NCBI RefSeq assembly: GCF_009789195.1
Contig: NZ_WSTC01000025.1
Coordinates: 22,301 to 86,300 of the forward strand
Length of the DNA: 64,000 nucleotides
Source of the DNA: Paenibacillus sp. MMS18-CY102
Lineage (GTDB): Bacteria > Bacillota > Bacilli > Paenibacillales > Paenibacillaceae
Reading direction: 5' to 3'
Positions 27,192 to 36,756 of the stretch are shown here, one piece after another (the stretch's first letter is position 1; each line of letters begins with the position of its first letter). Position numbers and translations under genes: made by a program. The notes below the pieces were generated by a model. That model was not told the DNA's origin. It made no database searches and worked only from the letters and a program-made list of their open reading frames with translations.

Positions 27192-29387
27192 TTGAAAATC
27201 CTCATTACAGGTGGTTGCGGCTTTATCGGCTCAACTGCAGCGGAGCGTTTTCATAAGGAAGGGCATCAGATTTATATTATCGACAATTTATCAGGCGGAG
27301 ATGTTAGCAACGTAACGGTGCCTCATAAGCTATATCCGCTTAATGTGGAAGACCGTGCATGCGATGTCGTATTTGAGAGCGTACGGCCAGATGTTGTTGT
27401 ACATTTGGCGGCGCAGGTCGATGTGACGACATCGATGAAAATTCCTCAAGCAGACGCCCAGACGAACATTATGGGGCTCGTAAATATGCTGGAGTGCTCG
27501 CGGCGCCATGGCGTGAAGAAGTTCCTCTTCGCTTCTTCAGCGGCCGTATATGGCAATCATGAAGCGGTGCCGCTTGCGGAAACGGTGCAAGGCGAACCGA
27601 TGTCGCCGTACGGCATTAATAAGAAGCTTGGCGAATACTACTGCACGAAGTGGCAAGAGCTGTACGGCCTTCAGACGCTCGCGTTCCGATTCGCTAACGT
27701 ATACGGCCCTAAGCAGGGGCGCTCCGGCGAGGGTGGCGTCGTGTCCATTTATATGCAGCGCATGGTAGAGCAACAAGAGCTTGTCGTCTATGGCGACGGC
27801 AGCCAAACGCGGGATTTCATTTATGTAGAAGATATTGTGGACGGCTTATACCGGGGTGCGGAGAGCGATTTGACCGGCGTGTATAACTTATCCTGCAATC
27901 ATGAGATTCGGCTGAACGAGCTGATCGAAACGCTTCAAGAGGTTGGGCATAGCACGAACGTTCGTTATGAGGCTTCGCGTGAAGGCGATATTTACCGTTC
28001 AGCGCTGGATAATGCGAGAGTGAAACGGGATTTGGACTGGGTGCCTCTTTATTCACTTAAGGAGGGGCTGGCGAAGACGTACCAATGGTTCCAAGCCAAT
28101 GCAGCTTCGAACGTAGAGAAGAAGGCAACCGCATCAAGAAGCGAATCAAAGAGCAAATCTCTGGGCCTTCTGAAGAAGCTGCGCCCGTATGGTGAGAATG
28201 CGCTCGCTTTCATTGGCCTGTACTTGCTTATGAAGCACGGGTCGAGCTGGATTACAGAGACGAATATTGATTTTAAGCTTATTTATATTTTTATTATTGG
28301 TGTGCTGTACGGCAGCAGGCAATCGGTTATCTCGGCTGTGCTCGCTTCCGGGTTATACTTTACAGACAGCCTGCAGAACGGCCGCGAGTGGGTGTCGCTG
28401 CTTTATGACCCAGAGGTTTTATTTATTTTGGCTTTATACTTATTTTTCGGGCTTGTTGTTGGATTCGTGTCGGACAAGCATCGGCGTGAAACCGTTGAGA
28501 TTAGCCAGAAGCTGCAGGTAGAGCAGGAGCGATACGACTTCTTGAACACGGTGTACAAGGATACCCGTTATGTGAAAGACGAGCTTCAGCGCCAATTAAT
28601 CGGCAGCAAGGACAGCATAGGCCGCATTTATAACATTGTCAAAGAGCTGGAGAGCCACGAGCCAGAGGATGTCGTATCCTCCTCGATTCATGTGCTGGAG
28701 CATTTGCTGGAGACGAAGCAGATTTCGATCTACGCCGTGAACCAGACCGATTTCTTGCGGCTAATGATCAAGTCGGGCAATGATGAGCTGCTGCTTCCGA
28801 AGACAATTCGGATGTCCGAGCATGGTTGGGTGAAGAAAGTCGTAGAAACGCAGACGATCTTCGTTAATCGGACGATGTCGCCTGACGCTCCGATGATGGC
28901 AGCGCCTGTCATTAATAACGGGACCGTTGTATCGATTATATCCATACATGATGTCAATTTTGCTAGATTGAATTTGAACTACCAGAACGTATTCAAAATG
29001 ACGGTAGAGATGATTTCAAACTCGCTAGCGCGTGCATTCCAATTCGTCGGGGCAACGAGTGCGAACCGTTATGTCGGCGAAACGCCAGTGCTGCAAGAGA
29101 ACTGGTTCCGCCAAGTCGTGGAGAGCAAGCTGGCTGCCAAGAAGCAGCATAACGCCGAATTCGTTCTGCTTACGATTCAGTCGGATGACGGCCAATCGGT
29201 ACGCAGTGCGGTAGAGCGCGTTGCAGATACGCTTCGCGAATCGGATTATATTGGAATGATTCGCAACGAATTAGTGCTTCTGCTGAACAATTCCAATGAG
29301 GCTGAAGCAGCCATTGTTATTCGCAGGCTAGAGAAGAACGGCATCACGGCACGCGTCATTAGTGGAGAAGAAGCTTATGCTGGATAA
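27192..29387 (+). CDS. pelD: Fusion of a UDP-sugar 4-epimerase with PelD (c-di-GMP receptor)
   Basis: A two-part protein of 731 residues. Residues 1-310 are an extended short-chain epimerase (GalE-like) with GGCGFIGS for NAD and the catalytic YGINK (YxxxK) with an upstream SSAAVYG; it would interconvert UDP-GlcNAc/GalNAc or UDP-Glc/Gal. A charged Ser/Lys linker (about 311-328) leads to three or four membrane helices (about 330-425), a short coiled coil, a GAF domain (about 470-600) and a degenerate GGDEF domain (605-725), the PelD layout. GGDEF is replaced by RNELV, but the RESD I-site (R682, D685) that binds c-di-GMP in PelD is kept. The TTG start has GGGAGGG 10 bp upstream. It heads the pel operon. 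Confidence 0.88.
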   Translation: MKILITGGCGFIGSTAAERFHKEGHQIYIIDNLSGGDVSNVTVPHKLYPLNVEDRACDVVFESVRPDVVVHLAAQVDVTTSMKIPQADAQTNIMGLVNMLECSRRHGVKKFLFASSAAVYGNHEAVPLAETVQGEPMSPYGINKKLGEYYCTKWQELYGLQTLAFRFANVYGPKQGRSGEGGVVSIYMQRMVEQQELVVYGDGSQTRDFIYVEDIVDGLYRGAESDLTGVYNLSCNHEIRLNELIETLQEVGHSTNVRYEASREGDIYRSALDNARVKRDLDWVPLYSLKEGLAKTYQWFQANAASNVEKKATASRSESKSKSLGLLKKLRPYGENALAFIGLYLLMKHGSSWITETNIDFKLIYIFIIGVLYGSRQSVISAVLASGLYFTDSLQNGREWVSLLYDPEVLFILALYLFFGLVVGFVSDKHRRETVEISQKLQVEQERYDFLNTVYKDTRYVKDELQRQLIGSKDSIGRIYNIVKELESHEPEDVVSSSIHVLEHLLETKQISIYAVNQTDFLRLMIKSGNDELLLPKTIRMSEHGWVKKVVETQTIFVNRTMSPDAPMMAAPVINNGTVVSIISIHDVNFARLNLNYQNVFKMTVEMISNSLARAFQFVGATSANRYVGETPVLQENWFRQVVESKLAAKKQHNAEFVLLTIQSDDGQSVRSAVERVADTLRESDYIGMIRNELVLLLNNSNEAEAAIVIRRLEKNGITARVISGEEAYAG

Positions 29388-30279
29388 TGCTTTACTCATT
29401 TACTATATCGTTGCTATCGTATACAGTGCTTATCGCCTTATTCGGAGAAATGGTGAATATGCGATTGGAATCTGCCTGACGCTGCTGCTTCCGTTTGGCG
29501 GCATTCTGTTGTCTTGGCTGACGGAGACGCTCCGCAGAAGATTTGAACCGAATGCGAATCTGGACCGATTCCAATCACTGACCGAAGTTGAAGAAAATAT
29601 TCGGGAACGCATCTACCAGCAAGTCGACGTTGAGAAGGAAACGAATATTGTGCCAATGGAAGAAGCGCTTGTCGTGAACGACCATATGACGAGGCGCAGG
29701 TTGCTGCTTGATATGCTGAAAGGCGATATCGATGAATATGCTTCGCTTCTCGAACAAGCGGTCAATAACGAGGATACCGAAACGTCTCACTATGCGGTAT
29801 CGGCAGTATTAGAGATGAAGCGCAAGCTGCAGGTGAAGCTGCAGCAAGCGGCTGTGGAATATGACCGCCAGCCAGACAACTTGGAGAGTGCGGCGAAGTA
29901 TGCAGGTGCGCTAAGCCAGCTCATTGCGGGCGGATTTATGGACATTCGGACCAAACGCGGCTACTTGTCGTCTTATATCGAAGTGCTCGATAAGATTATG
30001 AACGAAGGCTACTATGACGAAACGATGTACCGTAACAAAATAGACTGTGAAATGGAGCTTGGCCAGTACGAACGGGCGATTAAGGATTGCGATAAATTTC
30101 GGGAGATGTACCCTACAAGCGAACAAGCATACTTGTCTTCCTTGCGTGTTTATTATGAGTTGAAGAGGCGCGAACGCTTCTTTGGTTTGCTGGAGGAGCT
30201 TCGGTCGTTGCCGATCCGTTTGTCGCATGATACGCAGAGCGTACTCCAATACTGGACAGGCAGTGGTGTAGCCGGATGA
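29377..30279 (+). CDS. pelE: PelE-like TPR membrane protein
   Basis: Two N-terminal membrane helices (about residues 3-20 and 29-50) are followed by a cytoplasmic helical region with TPR-like repeats (about 150-280, KIDCEMELGQYERAIKDCDKF). PelE is thought to join PelD in the inner-membrane synthase complex. Sequence identity to PelE is low by eye; the call rests on domain layout and position between pelD and pelA, as in Gram-positive pel clusters. The ATG at 29377, with GGAG 9 bp upstream, overlaps the fusion gene by 11 bp. The end overlaps the next gene by 4 bp, so translation is coupled. Confidence 0.8.
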   Translation: MLDNALLIYYIVAIVYSAYRLIRRNGEYAIGICLTLLLPFGGILLSWLTETLRRRFEPNANLDRFQSLTEVEENIRERIYQQVDVEKETNIVPMEEALVVNDHMTRRRLLLDMLKGDIDEYASLLEQAVNNEDTETSHYAVSAVLEMKRKLQVKLQQAAVEYDRQPDNLESAAKYAGALSQLIAGGFMDIRTKRGYLSSYIEVLDKIMNEGYYDETMYRNKIDCEMELGQYERAIKDCDKFREMYPTSEQAYLSSLRVYYELKRRERFFGLLEELRSLPIRLSHDTQSVLQYWTGSGVAG

Positions 30280-32105
30280 AGAAAGATAATTTTAAATTAG
30301 GCAAACAAATTTATATCATATTGCTATTCATTCTTGTGTTAGGCTTGCTATTGCAGTTGACGCGTTCAGAGGCTTTACTGCGCGTAGGCGGCAAGAATGC
30401 GCCGCTTGTTGATGCGGAGCAGTTCCCGACGCAGCAAGCGCTAGCGCCTGAAAATGTCGAAGCGCTGAATGAGCCGGTATACGTTATCGTAACGGATGAA
30501 AGCAACACGTACAGCCAGCGCATTAGGAGCAATGTAGAGCAGACGCTTACGTATATGAAAAAACCGTACCGGACGGTCAATTACAGCCAGTTTAATGGAC
30601 CGGGCAGTGAACAAGAACATGTCATTATAACGGTGTCGGCGCTTGATCGCCTGCCGAATAATGAGTGGCTGGAAACGTTCGTGCATGGTGGTGGGCATGT
30701 CATGTTCGCGACGGTGCTGGAGCCGGACAATACGTTCTATCGCATCTATCGCAAATTGGGCATTCGGGAAGCTGGCTTCCAAGCCAATACCCAAGGGCTT
30801 AACATTAGCAGCGAAGTGTTCGCGAGCAAGGAAGATACGGCGTTTAATACGGATATGATCGAAAATACGGCCATGCAGGTGCGGCTGGACGAAGGCACAG
30901 TTATGTTGGCGGATTCGACCGAGCATGTGCCGATTTTATGGCAGCAGCCATATGGCGATGGCGAATTTGTCCTTTTGAACGGAACGATGCTTCAGGAGAA
31001 GTCGAGCCGCGGATTTACGGCAGCAAGCATTAGCTTGATGGATAAGGACTTTATTTATCCGATTCTTAACGCCAAGCTGATGTATATCGATGATTTCCCG
31101 GCGCCGTTTAAGCAGGATATGTTGCCTGATTATAAGCGCACTTACAATCGGTTTATTAAAGAAATTTGGTGGCCAGACATGGTGCGTGTTGCAGCTATGT
31201 ATGGTTACAAATTTACAGGTGTCGCAATCGAAACCTATGCGGATAAGGTGAATGGGCCATTCACAGAGGAGGATAGCTCTCCCAAAGACTTAATCATGTA
31301 TGGCCGTGATGTGCTGAAAAGCGGAGGCGAGATCGGCATTCATGGTTATAATCACGAATCGCTTGTGACCGATCACAAGATTAGCAATAAGTTCGGCTAT
31401 AACGCTTGGCCATCCGCCCAGGAGATGGCGGAATCGGTAAAGGCTGTGACTGTTTTCGTGAATGATGTATTTCCTAACTACGAGCTTCGAACGTATGTCC
31501 CGCCATCTAACGTATTAGGCGCAGACGGACGGGAAGCGCTCAAAGCAGGCTGGCCAGGGTTGCGTACGATTTCGTCGATGTATAGTGAAGATTTGGAGAG
31601 CGCTTCTTACGTGCAGGAGTTTGAAATCGCTAAGGACGGAATTGCAGAGTTGCCACGGGTGACATCTGGCTTTGTATACGATGAGTTTGAGAAGTGGGCC
31701 TCGATGAATGCGATCGGAACCCTCGGCGTGTTCTCGCACTTTGTTCACCCGGATGATGTGATCGCCCCAGACCGGAACCAGAATAAAACATGGGATCAGC
31801 TCTATCGCGAATTCACCGAGTATTTAAAGGATACCAATGACCAATTCAGCTGGCTGCGCCCGATGACGGCAACGGAAGCAACCAATGAGCTGGTGCGGTA
31901 TGCCGACAGCGATCCGCATTTCCAGCAGACAGCCGATGGCATCCAAGGATATATTAATGGCTACACCGATGGTGACTTCTATTACCTGCTCCGCAGCGAC
32001 AAGAAAGTAACGAAGCTAGAGCACGCCGAGGTAACGCGACTGAACGGGCATATGTATCTTGTCAAAGCGACAGCGAAACAATTTAAGATCGGATTGGATG
32101 GATAA
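30276..32105 (+). CDS. pelA: PelA-type polysaccharide deacetylase (DUF2194)
   Basis: A membrane-anchored extracytoplasmic enzyme that removes N-acetyl groups from the Pel polymer. One signal anchor (about residues 10-28) precedes a flavodoxin-like or beta domain (60-250). The deacetylase domain has the metal motif YIDDFPAP (about 268-275) and GIHGYNHES (HxxxH, about 353-361). PPSNVLG and FSHFVHPDD complete the site. Compared with Pseudomonas PelA it lacks the hydrolase domain; this is the DA-only form of Gram-positive clusters. It overlaps pelE by 4 bp, and pelF starts 2 bp after its stop. Confidence 0.88.
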   Translation: MKKDNFKLGKQIYIILLFILVLGLLLQLTRSEALLRVGGKNAPLVDAEQFPTQQALAPENVEALNEPVYVIVTDESNTYSQRIRSNVEQTLTYMKKPYRTVNYSQFNGPGSEQEHVIITVSALDRLPNNEWLETFVHGGGHVMFATVLEPDNTFYRIYRKLGIREAGFQANTQGLNISSEVFASKEDTAFNTDMIENTAMQVRLDEGTVMLADSTEHVPILWQQPYGDGEFVLLNGTMLQEKSSRGFTAASISLMDKDFIYPILNAKLMYIDDFPAPFKQDMLPDYKRTYNRFIKEIWWPDMVRVAAMYGYKFTGVAIETYADKVNGPFTEEDSSPKDLIMYGRDVLKSGGEIGIHGYNHESLVTDHKISNKFGYNAWPSAQEMAESVKAVTVFVNDVFPNYELRTYVPPSNVLGADGREALKAGWPGLRTISSMYSEDLESASYVQEFEIAKDGIAELPRVTSGFVYDEFEKWASMNAIGTLGVFSHFVHPDDVIAPDRNQNKTWDQLYREFTEYLKDTNDQFSWLRPMTATEATNELVRYADSDPHFQQTADGIQGYINGYTDGDFYYLLRSDKKVTKLEHAEVTRLNGHMYLVKATAKQFKIGLDG

Positions 32106-32107
32106 CG

Positions 32108-33523
32108 ATGAAAATTTGTATCGTCGCGGAAGGGTCTTACCCTTACGTTACCGGCGGGGTATCGAGCTGGATACACGCGCTGCTGCGGAGCATGCCCGAG
32201 CATTCGTTCGTTATCTATGCGATTGCAGCAGAAGAAGAACAAAAGGGGAAATTCAAGTATGAATTGCCCTCTAACGTGACGGAAGTGCGCGAGTTTTTCA
32301 TGGACTCCTATTTGAAGGAGGAAGGCCGCTGGGGAGCGCGCTCCAAGCTGGCCCGCGAAGATGCGAATGCGATCAAGTCGCTCATCGGTGGAGATGAGAA
32401 CGCGGATTGGCAGCATATTTTCGAAGCGATGCTTAACAAGAAGCTGGGCGACGCTGCGACCTTCCTGATGAGCCGGGATTATTACGACATCCTAAGCGGG
32501 CTGTGCGAAGAGAAGTTCAGCCAAGTGCCGTTCACGGAGATGTTCTGGACGGTTCGTTCGATGATTATGCCGCTCTTCATGACGGTACGCAACTCGCTGC
32601 CAGAGGCGGATCTGTACCATTCCGTGTCTACAGGTTATGCGGGCGTTATTGCTTCACTAGGCAAGCACATCTACAACAAGCCGATGGTGCTGACGGAACA
32701 CGGCATTTATTCACGGGAACGCGAGGAAGAGATCATTAAGTCCGATTGGGTTAAGGGCAGCTTCAAGGACCTGTGGATCCAATACTTCTATACATTGTCA
32801 AAGTGCGCCTATCAATATGCAGACGAAGTCGTCACTTTGTTTAATCGGAATAAAGAAATCGAGATCGAACTCGGTTGCCCAGAAGAGAAAATCAGCATCG
32901 TCCCTAATGGGGTGAATGCTGCAGACTTCGATAACTTGCCTAGCAAGGCGGAGGGAGCGCCGCTCCGCATTGGTGCGCTCGTTCGCGTCGTTCCGATCAA
33001 AGATATTAAGACGATGATTCAAAGCTTCCAGCTTGTGAAGCGTGAGGTGCCAAGCGCAACATTCCACATCATGGGCCCGTATGAAGAAGACCGTGAATAT
33101 TACGAGGAATGTTTGGCGTTAATCGAAGCGTTCGGGCTTCAAGACGTGGAATTTACGGGCAACGTTGATATCAAACAGTATGTGGGCACCATGGACCTGC
33201 TAGTGCTGACAAGCATTAGCGAAGGGCAGCCGCTGGCTGTGCTGGAGGGATTGGCGGCGAGCAAGCCTTTCGTAACGACAGATGTCGGCAGCTGCAAGGA
33301 ATTGCTGTACGGCGTTGACGATCCTTATGGCCAAGCTGGATTCGTCGTGCCCGTTATGAATGCCGAGCAAATTAGCCGATCAATCGTTACGTTATGCAAG
33401 AATGAACGGATGCGCAATGAAATGGGCAGCAATGGCCGCCGCCGAGTGGAAGCTTTGTATACACGTGACCGGTTTATTGACAGCTACAAAGCATTGTACA
33501 ACCAGCTTGAGGGGAGGAAATAA
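32108..33523 (+). CDS. pelF: Pel glycosyltransferase PelF (GT4)
   Basis: The cytosolic GT-B glycosyltransferase that polymerises Pel from UDP-sugars. The N-terminal domain opens with MKICIVAEGSYPYVTGGVSSW, strongly PelF-like, and includes LTEHGIYSREREEEI (about residues 195-210). The C-terminal UDP-binding domain has IVPNGVN, IGALVRVVPIKDIKTMI and the EX7E motif SEGQPLAVLE (about 370-379). Length 471 is right. It sits between pelA and pelG with minimal gaps. The donor is expected to be UDP-GalNAc or UDP-GlcNAc. Confidence 0.95.
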   Translation: MKICIVAEGSYPYVTGGVSSWIHALLRSMPEHSFVIYAIAAEEEQKGKFKYELPSNVTEVREFFMDSYLKEEGRWGARSKLAREDANAIKSLIGGDENADWQHIFEAMLNKKLGDAATFLMSRDYYDILSGLCEEKFSQVPFTEMFWTVRSMIMPLFMTVRNSLPEADLYHSVSTGYAGVIASLGKHIYNKPMVLTEHGIYSREREEEIIKSDWVKGSFKDLWIQYFYTLSKCAYQYADEVVTLFNRNKEIEIELGCPEEKISIVPNGVNAADFDNLPSKAEGAPLRIGALVRVVPIKDIKTMIQSFQLVKREVPSATFHIMGPYEEDREYYEECLALIEAFGLQDVEFTGNVDIKQYVGTMDLLVLTSISEGQPLAVLEGLAASKPFVTTDVGSCKELLYGVDDPYGQAGFVVPVMNAEQISRSIVTLCKNERMRNEMGSNGRRRVEALYTRDRFIDSYKALYNQLEGRK

Positions 33524-33526
33524 GCG

Positions 33527-34975
33527 ATGGCAGGTATTGGTTTTGAACTAAAACGGATGTATGCCAAGGATGGCTTGGTTAACAAAATCAAGGCATTCAC
33601 GTATTCCTCGCTCGTTACGATTGGCCCGATGCTCACCTGTATGCTTCTGGTCGTTGCTGTACAATGGATGCAGCTGCGATATGAGGTTTCGTTCGTTGAC
33701 CGGGAGCTGTTTCAAGCATCGATCGTCTACGCGTTTATATTCTCTTACATTATCAGCAATGTATTGACGCTCTATTTGACACGGTCTGTCTCGGACTTTA
33801 TTTACCAGAAAAAGTATGAAGCCGTGCTTCCGTCATTCTACGGCAGCTTGAAGATTGGGCTGCTGCTCGGCGCTGTGCCGGCCCTGCTGTTCCTAGGCTT
33901 CTCCCCGCTTAGCCTGACTTACAAGGCTTCGCTGCTGCTCTTGTTTATGACCCTTATCGTAATCTGGTTTGAGGTGGTTTACTTATCCGCGATGAAAAAC
34001 TATCGCCGGATTGGCCTCTCCTTCCTAGGTGGTGCACTGCTCGCGATTGGGCTGTCATGGGTGCTGTTGAAGTACGCAGGCTTGAAGGATGCGGGGACGG
34101 TGCTGCTGGCAGTAGACGCAGGCTTTATGCTTACGGCAGCGGCGCTGCTCGTTCAGATTGAACGGTTTTTCCGTCTGCCAACCAGGCAATCGGACTATAC
34201 CTTCTTAGCTTACTTAACGCGGTATCCATCACTGATTCTGATCGGGGCATTAACGGCAATTGGGCTGTATTCCCATCAGTTTGTCCAATGGTTAGGTGAC
34301 TCGGGCGTTGTTGTGGCAGATGCGTTTCTGATGTCGCCATCATACGATTTGGCTGTATACTACGCCTTCATGTCGGCGATTCCATCGTTAATTATGTTCG
34401 TCGTCTCACTCGAAACGAACTTATATCCGAAGTATCGCCATTATTATGATCTTGTGCTTCACGGGGGATCGCTCGGCGATATCAACCGCGCACGCGGGCA
34501 AATGTTCCAAGTGCTGACGCAACAGATTTCGCTGCTCATGGGCGTACAGCTGTTCTTTTCGATCATTTCGGTTGCGCTGGGCATTCGGTTCCTGCCGCTT
34601 GTAGGCTTTAGCGCTTCCCAAATTGAGCTGTACAACATACTTGTAATCGGATTTTTTGCTTATATCATCTATACGGTCGTCACGCTAGTTCTGCTTTACT
34701 TCGATGACCGTAAAGGCGTGCTGTGGCTGGCTGTGTTGTTCTTGGCTTGCAATACAGGGTTTGCTGTAGTGTCCGTTCTGTACGACAGCCAAGGCTTCTC
34801 GTTCTTCGCAGCCGCATTCCTATCCTTGGTTGCTGCGCTGGGCCGATTGATGCATGTGCTCAATCATATTAACTACTATACATTTAGCGCGCAGCCAGTC
34901 ATTCATAGGGAGAAAACGAATCGGTTCTCGAAACTGCTGCATGCAGCGCCAAAGCGGATGAGCCGGTTGGATTAA
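33527..34975 (+). CDS. pelG: Pel export membrane protein PelG
   Basis: An integral membrane protein with about twelve hydrophobic helices, of the MATE/MVF-like flippase class, thought to carry the Pel chain across the membrane together with PelD/E/F. The N-terminus MAGIGFELKRMYAKDGLV and the following SSLVTIGPMLTCMLLV segment are characteristic of PelG. Length is 482. A GGAGG site lies just upstream, inside the end of pelF. It is the last canonical pel gene; the CotH gene follows after 25 bp with no terminator. Confidence 0.95.
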   Translation: MAGIGFELKRMYAKDGLVNKIKAFTYSSLVTIGPMLTCMLLVVAVQWMQLRYEVSFVDRELFQASIVYAFIFSYIISNVLTLYLTRSVSDFIYQKKYEAVLPSFYGSLKIGLLLGAVPALLFLGFSPLSLTYKASLLLLFMTLIVIWFEVVYLSAMKNYRRIGLSFLGGALLAIGLSWVLLKYAGLKDAGTVLLAVDAGFMLTAAALLVQIERFFRLPTRQSDYTFLAYLTRYPSLILIGALTAIGLYSHQFVQWLGDSGVVVADAFLMSPSYDLAVYYAFMSAIPSLIMFVVSLETNLYPKYRHYYDLVLHGGSLGDINRARGQMFQVLTQQISLLMGVQLFFSIISVALGIRFLPLVGFSASQIELYNILVIGFFAYIIYTVVTLVLLYFDDRKGVLWLAVLFLACNTGFAVVSVLYDSQGFSFFAAAFLSLVAALGRLMHVLNHINYYTFSAQPVIHREKTNRFSKLLHAAPKRMSRLD

Positions 34976-35000
34976 GAAGGATCGCAAGGAGGCAATAGAT

Positions 35001-36734
35001 TTGATTAGACATAAATATTGGATTGCATTCGTTCTTTTAGGCTCCTTGTTAGCAGGCTGCAGCGCAAGCGACGAGGCTGGGGAAAGCGATGGCAGCCCAT
35101 CGGGAGTCGTTTCGAAAGGCGATCTAACCCTATCTTACGGAGTGGATAAGCTGACGGAGAATCGGCACATCTATGATAATGATAAAGTCGATTCAGTAAC
35201 ATCTTTTTACGTAACCATTACAGACGACAACCTGACCAGTGAGCATCCATTAACCTGGAGCAAGCTTAACAGCATTCAGTATCCTGTGGACAACACAGAT
35301 GATAAGAAAGTGAATGTGCTCGTCCAAGAAGGCGATGAGTCGGGAATCATCAGCAGTGTAGGCAAGCTCGGATATGGTGAGGATCACGCCAATGCAGAGA
35401 TATCCCTTCGTGGGAAATCATCGTTGAACTCGAACCAGAAGTCTTACAAAATTAAACTGTTCGACGATGCTGGCGTATGGCGCAACCAGACATCCATTAA
35501 CTTGCTGAAGCACGAATTCGACTTCACGCGGGTGAGGAACCGGTTGAGTTTTGATTATTTCAAAATGATTCCTAATATGACCAGCTACCATATGCAGTTC
35601 GTTCATCTATACGTGAAAGACTTGACGAGCGGGGCGAAGGCTCCAGCGTTTACGGATTATGGGCTGTATGAGCAGATCGAGCAGCCGAACAAGCGGTTTC
35701 TGCGCTCCCATGGCCTCGATCCGAATGGCCAGTTGTATAAAGCGGAGAATTTCGAGTTTTACCGTTACCCTGAGAAGTTGAAGAAAGCGGATGATCCTGC
35801 GTATAACAAGGACCTATTCGAAACCGTCATTAGCGTTGAGGGCAACAATGATCATGAGAAGCTGCTTCAGATGCTCGATGAAATGAACAATTTATCGCTC
35901 GATTTTGATGAGGTGTTCGACCGGCATTTCGACCGCGACAATTATTTGACGTGGATGGCTTCGAATATTTTGATGGATAACATCGATACGATCACACAAA
36001 ACTTCTTGCTGTATTCGCCCCAGAATGGAAACAAGTTTTATTTCATTCCTTGGGACTATGACGGCGGATGGGGCTTTAATGAATTTGACCATACGGGCAA
36101 ACCCGGTGAAGCAAGAGCGCCATGGATGAGGGGGATCTCGAACTACTGGGAGACGACGCTTGCCAGCCGCTTCTTCAAAAACCCGGACAACGTGAAGCAA
36201 CTGGAAGACAAGGTGGACGAGCTTCGTAAAATTATTACGCCAGCGCAGACCAAGTCGTTTCTGGACAGTTATCGCAGCACCGTGTATCCGTATGTGTCCA
36301 AACAGCCGGACTTGACGTATTTGCCAGGCAAGCTTAGCCAGTATGACCAGGAGCTGGACCGCATTGCCGGCTTATCGGAGGTTAATGCCGAGCTGTTCAA
36401 GAAGCAGCTGCAGTTGCCGATGCCGTTCTTCATGGGGGAAGTCGCGCACCAGGGTTCAACCTTTACTTTCCATTGGGATGCATCATACGACTTGCAGGGT
36501 GACGATTTAACGTATCACTTTATGGTTGCTAAGGAGCCGGCATTCGCGCATCCAATCGAGGAACGCAAGAATGAAAAAAGCTCCACTGTATTGTTAGAAG
36601 GGCTAGGCAAAGGGCGTTACTTCTGGAAAGTGGTCGCGCAGGATAGCCAAGGAAATGTGATGCCTTCCTTTGATATTTATGAAGATACCGAGGGCATGAA
36701 AAATTACGGCGTTCGCGAGTTTTACGTCGATTAA
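35001..36734 (+). CDS. CotH-family protein kinase-like lipoprotein
   Basis: A lipoprotein (LLAGC, cysteine about residue 20) with a CotH domain (about residues 130-440). CotH proteins are atypical secreted kinases; B. subtilis CotH phosphorylates spore coat proteins. The nucleotide-site features seen are LRGKSS.NSNQKSYKIKL (about 135), DYGLYEQIEQPNK and YFIPWDYDGGWGFNEFDH (about 350), whose aspartates fit the metal/ATP site. A C-terminal beta-rich, fibronectin-like domain (470-560) follows. TTG start at 35001 with AAGGAGG 7 bp upstream. It is in line with the pel genes, suggesting surface protein or polymer modification during Pel export. Confidence 0.88.
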   Translation: MIRHKYWIAFVLLGSLLAGCSASDEAGESDGSPSGVVSKGDLTLSYGVDKLTENRHIYDNDKVDSVTSFYVTITDDNLTSEHPLTWSKLNSIQYPVDNTDDKKVNVLVQEGDESGIISSVGKLGYGEDHANAEISLRGKSSLNSNQKSYKIKLFDDAGVWRNQTSINLLKHEFDFTRVRNRLSFDYFKMIPNMTSYHMQFVHLYVKDLTSGAKAPAFTDYGLYEQIEQPNKRFLRSHGLDPNGQLYKAENFEFYRYPEKLKKADDPAYNKDLFETVISVEGNNDHEKLLQMLDEMNNLSLDFDEVFDRHFDRDNYLTWMASNILMDNIDTITQNFLLYSPQNGNKFYFIPWDYDGGWGFNEFDHTGKPGEARAPWMRGISNYWETTLASRFFKNPDNVKQLEDKVDELRKIITPAQTKSFLDSYRSTVYPYVSKQPDLTYLPGKLSQYDQELDRIAGLSEVNAELFKKQLQLPMPFFMGEVAHQGSTFTFHWDASYDLQGDDLTYHFMVAKEPAFAHPIEERKNEKSSTVLLEGLGKGRYFWKVVAQDSQGNVMPSFDIYEDTEGMKNYGVREFYVD

Positions 36735-36756
36735 CGGTTGAGGGAGGCGTACGGCG

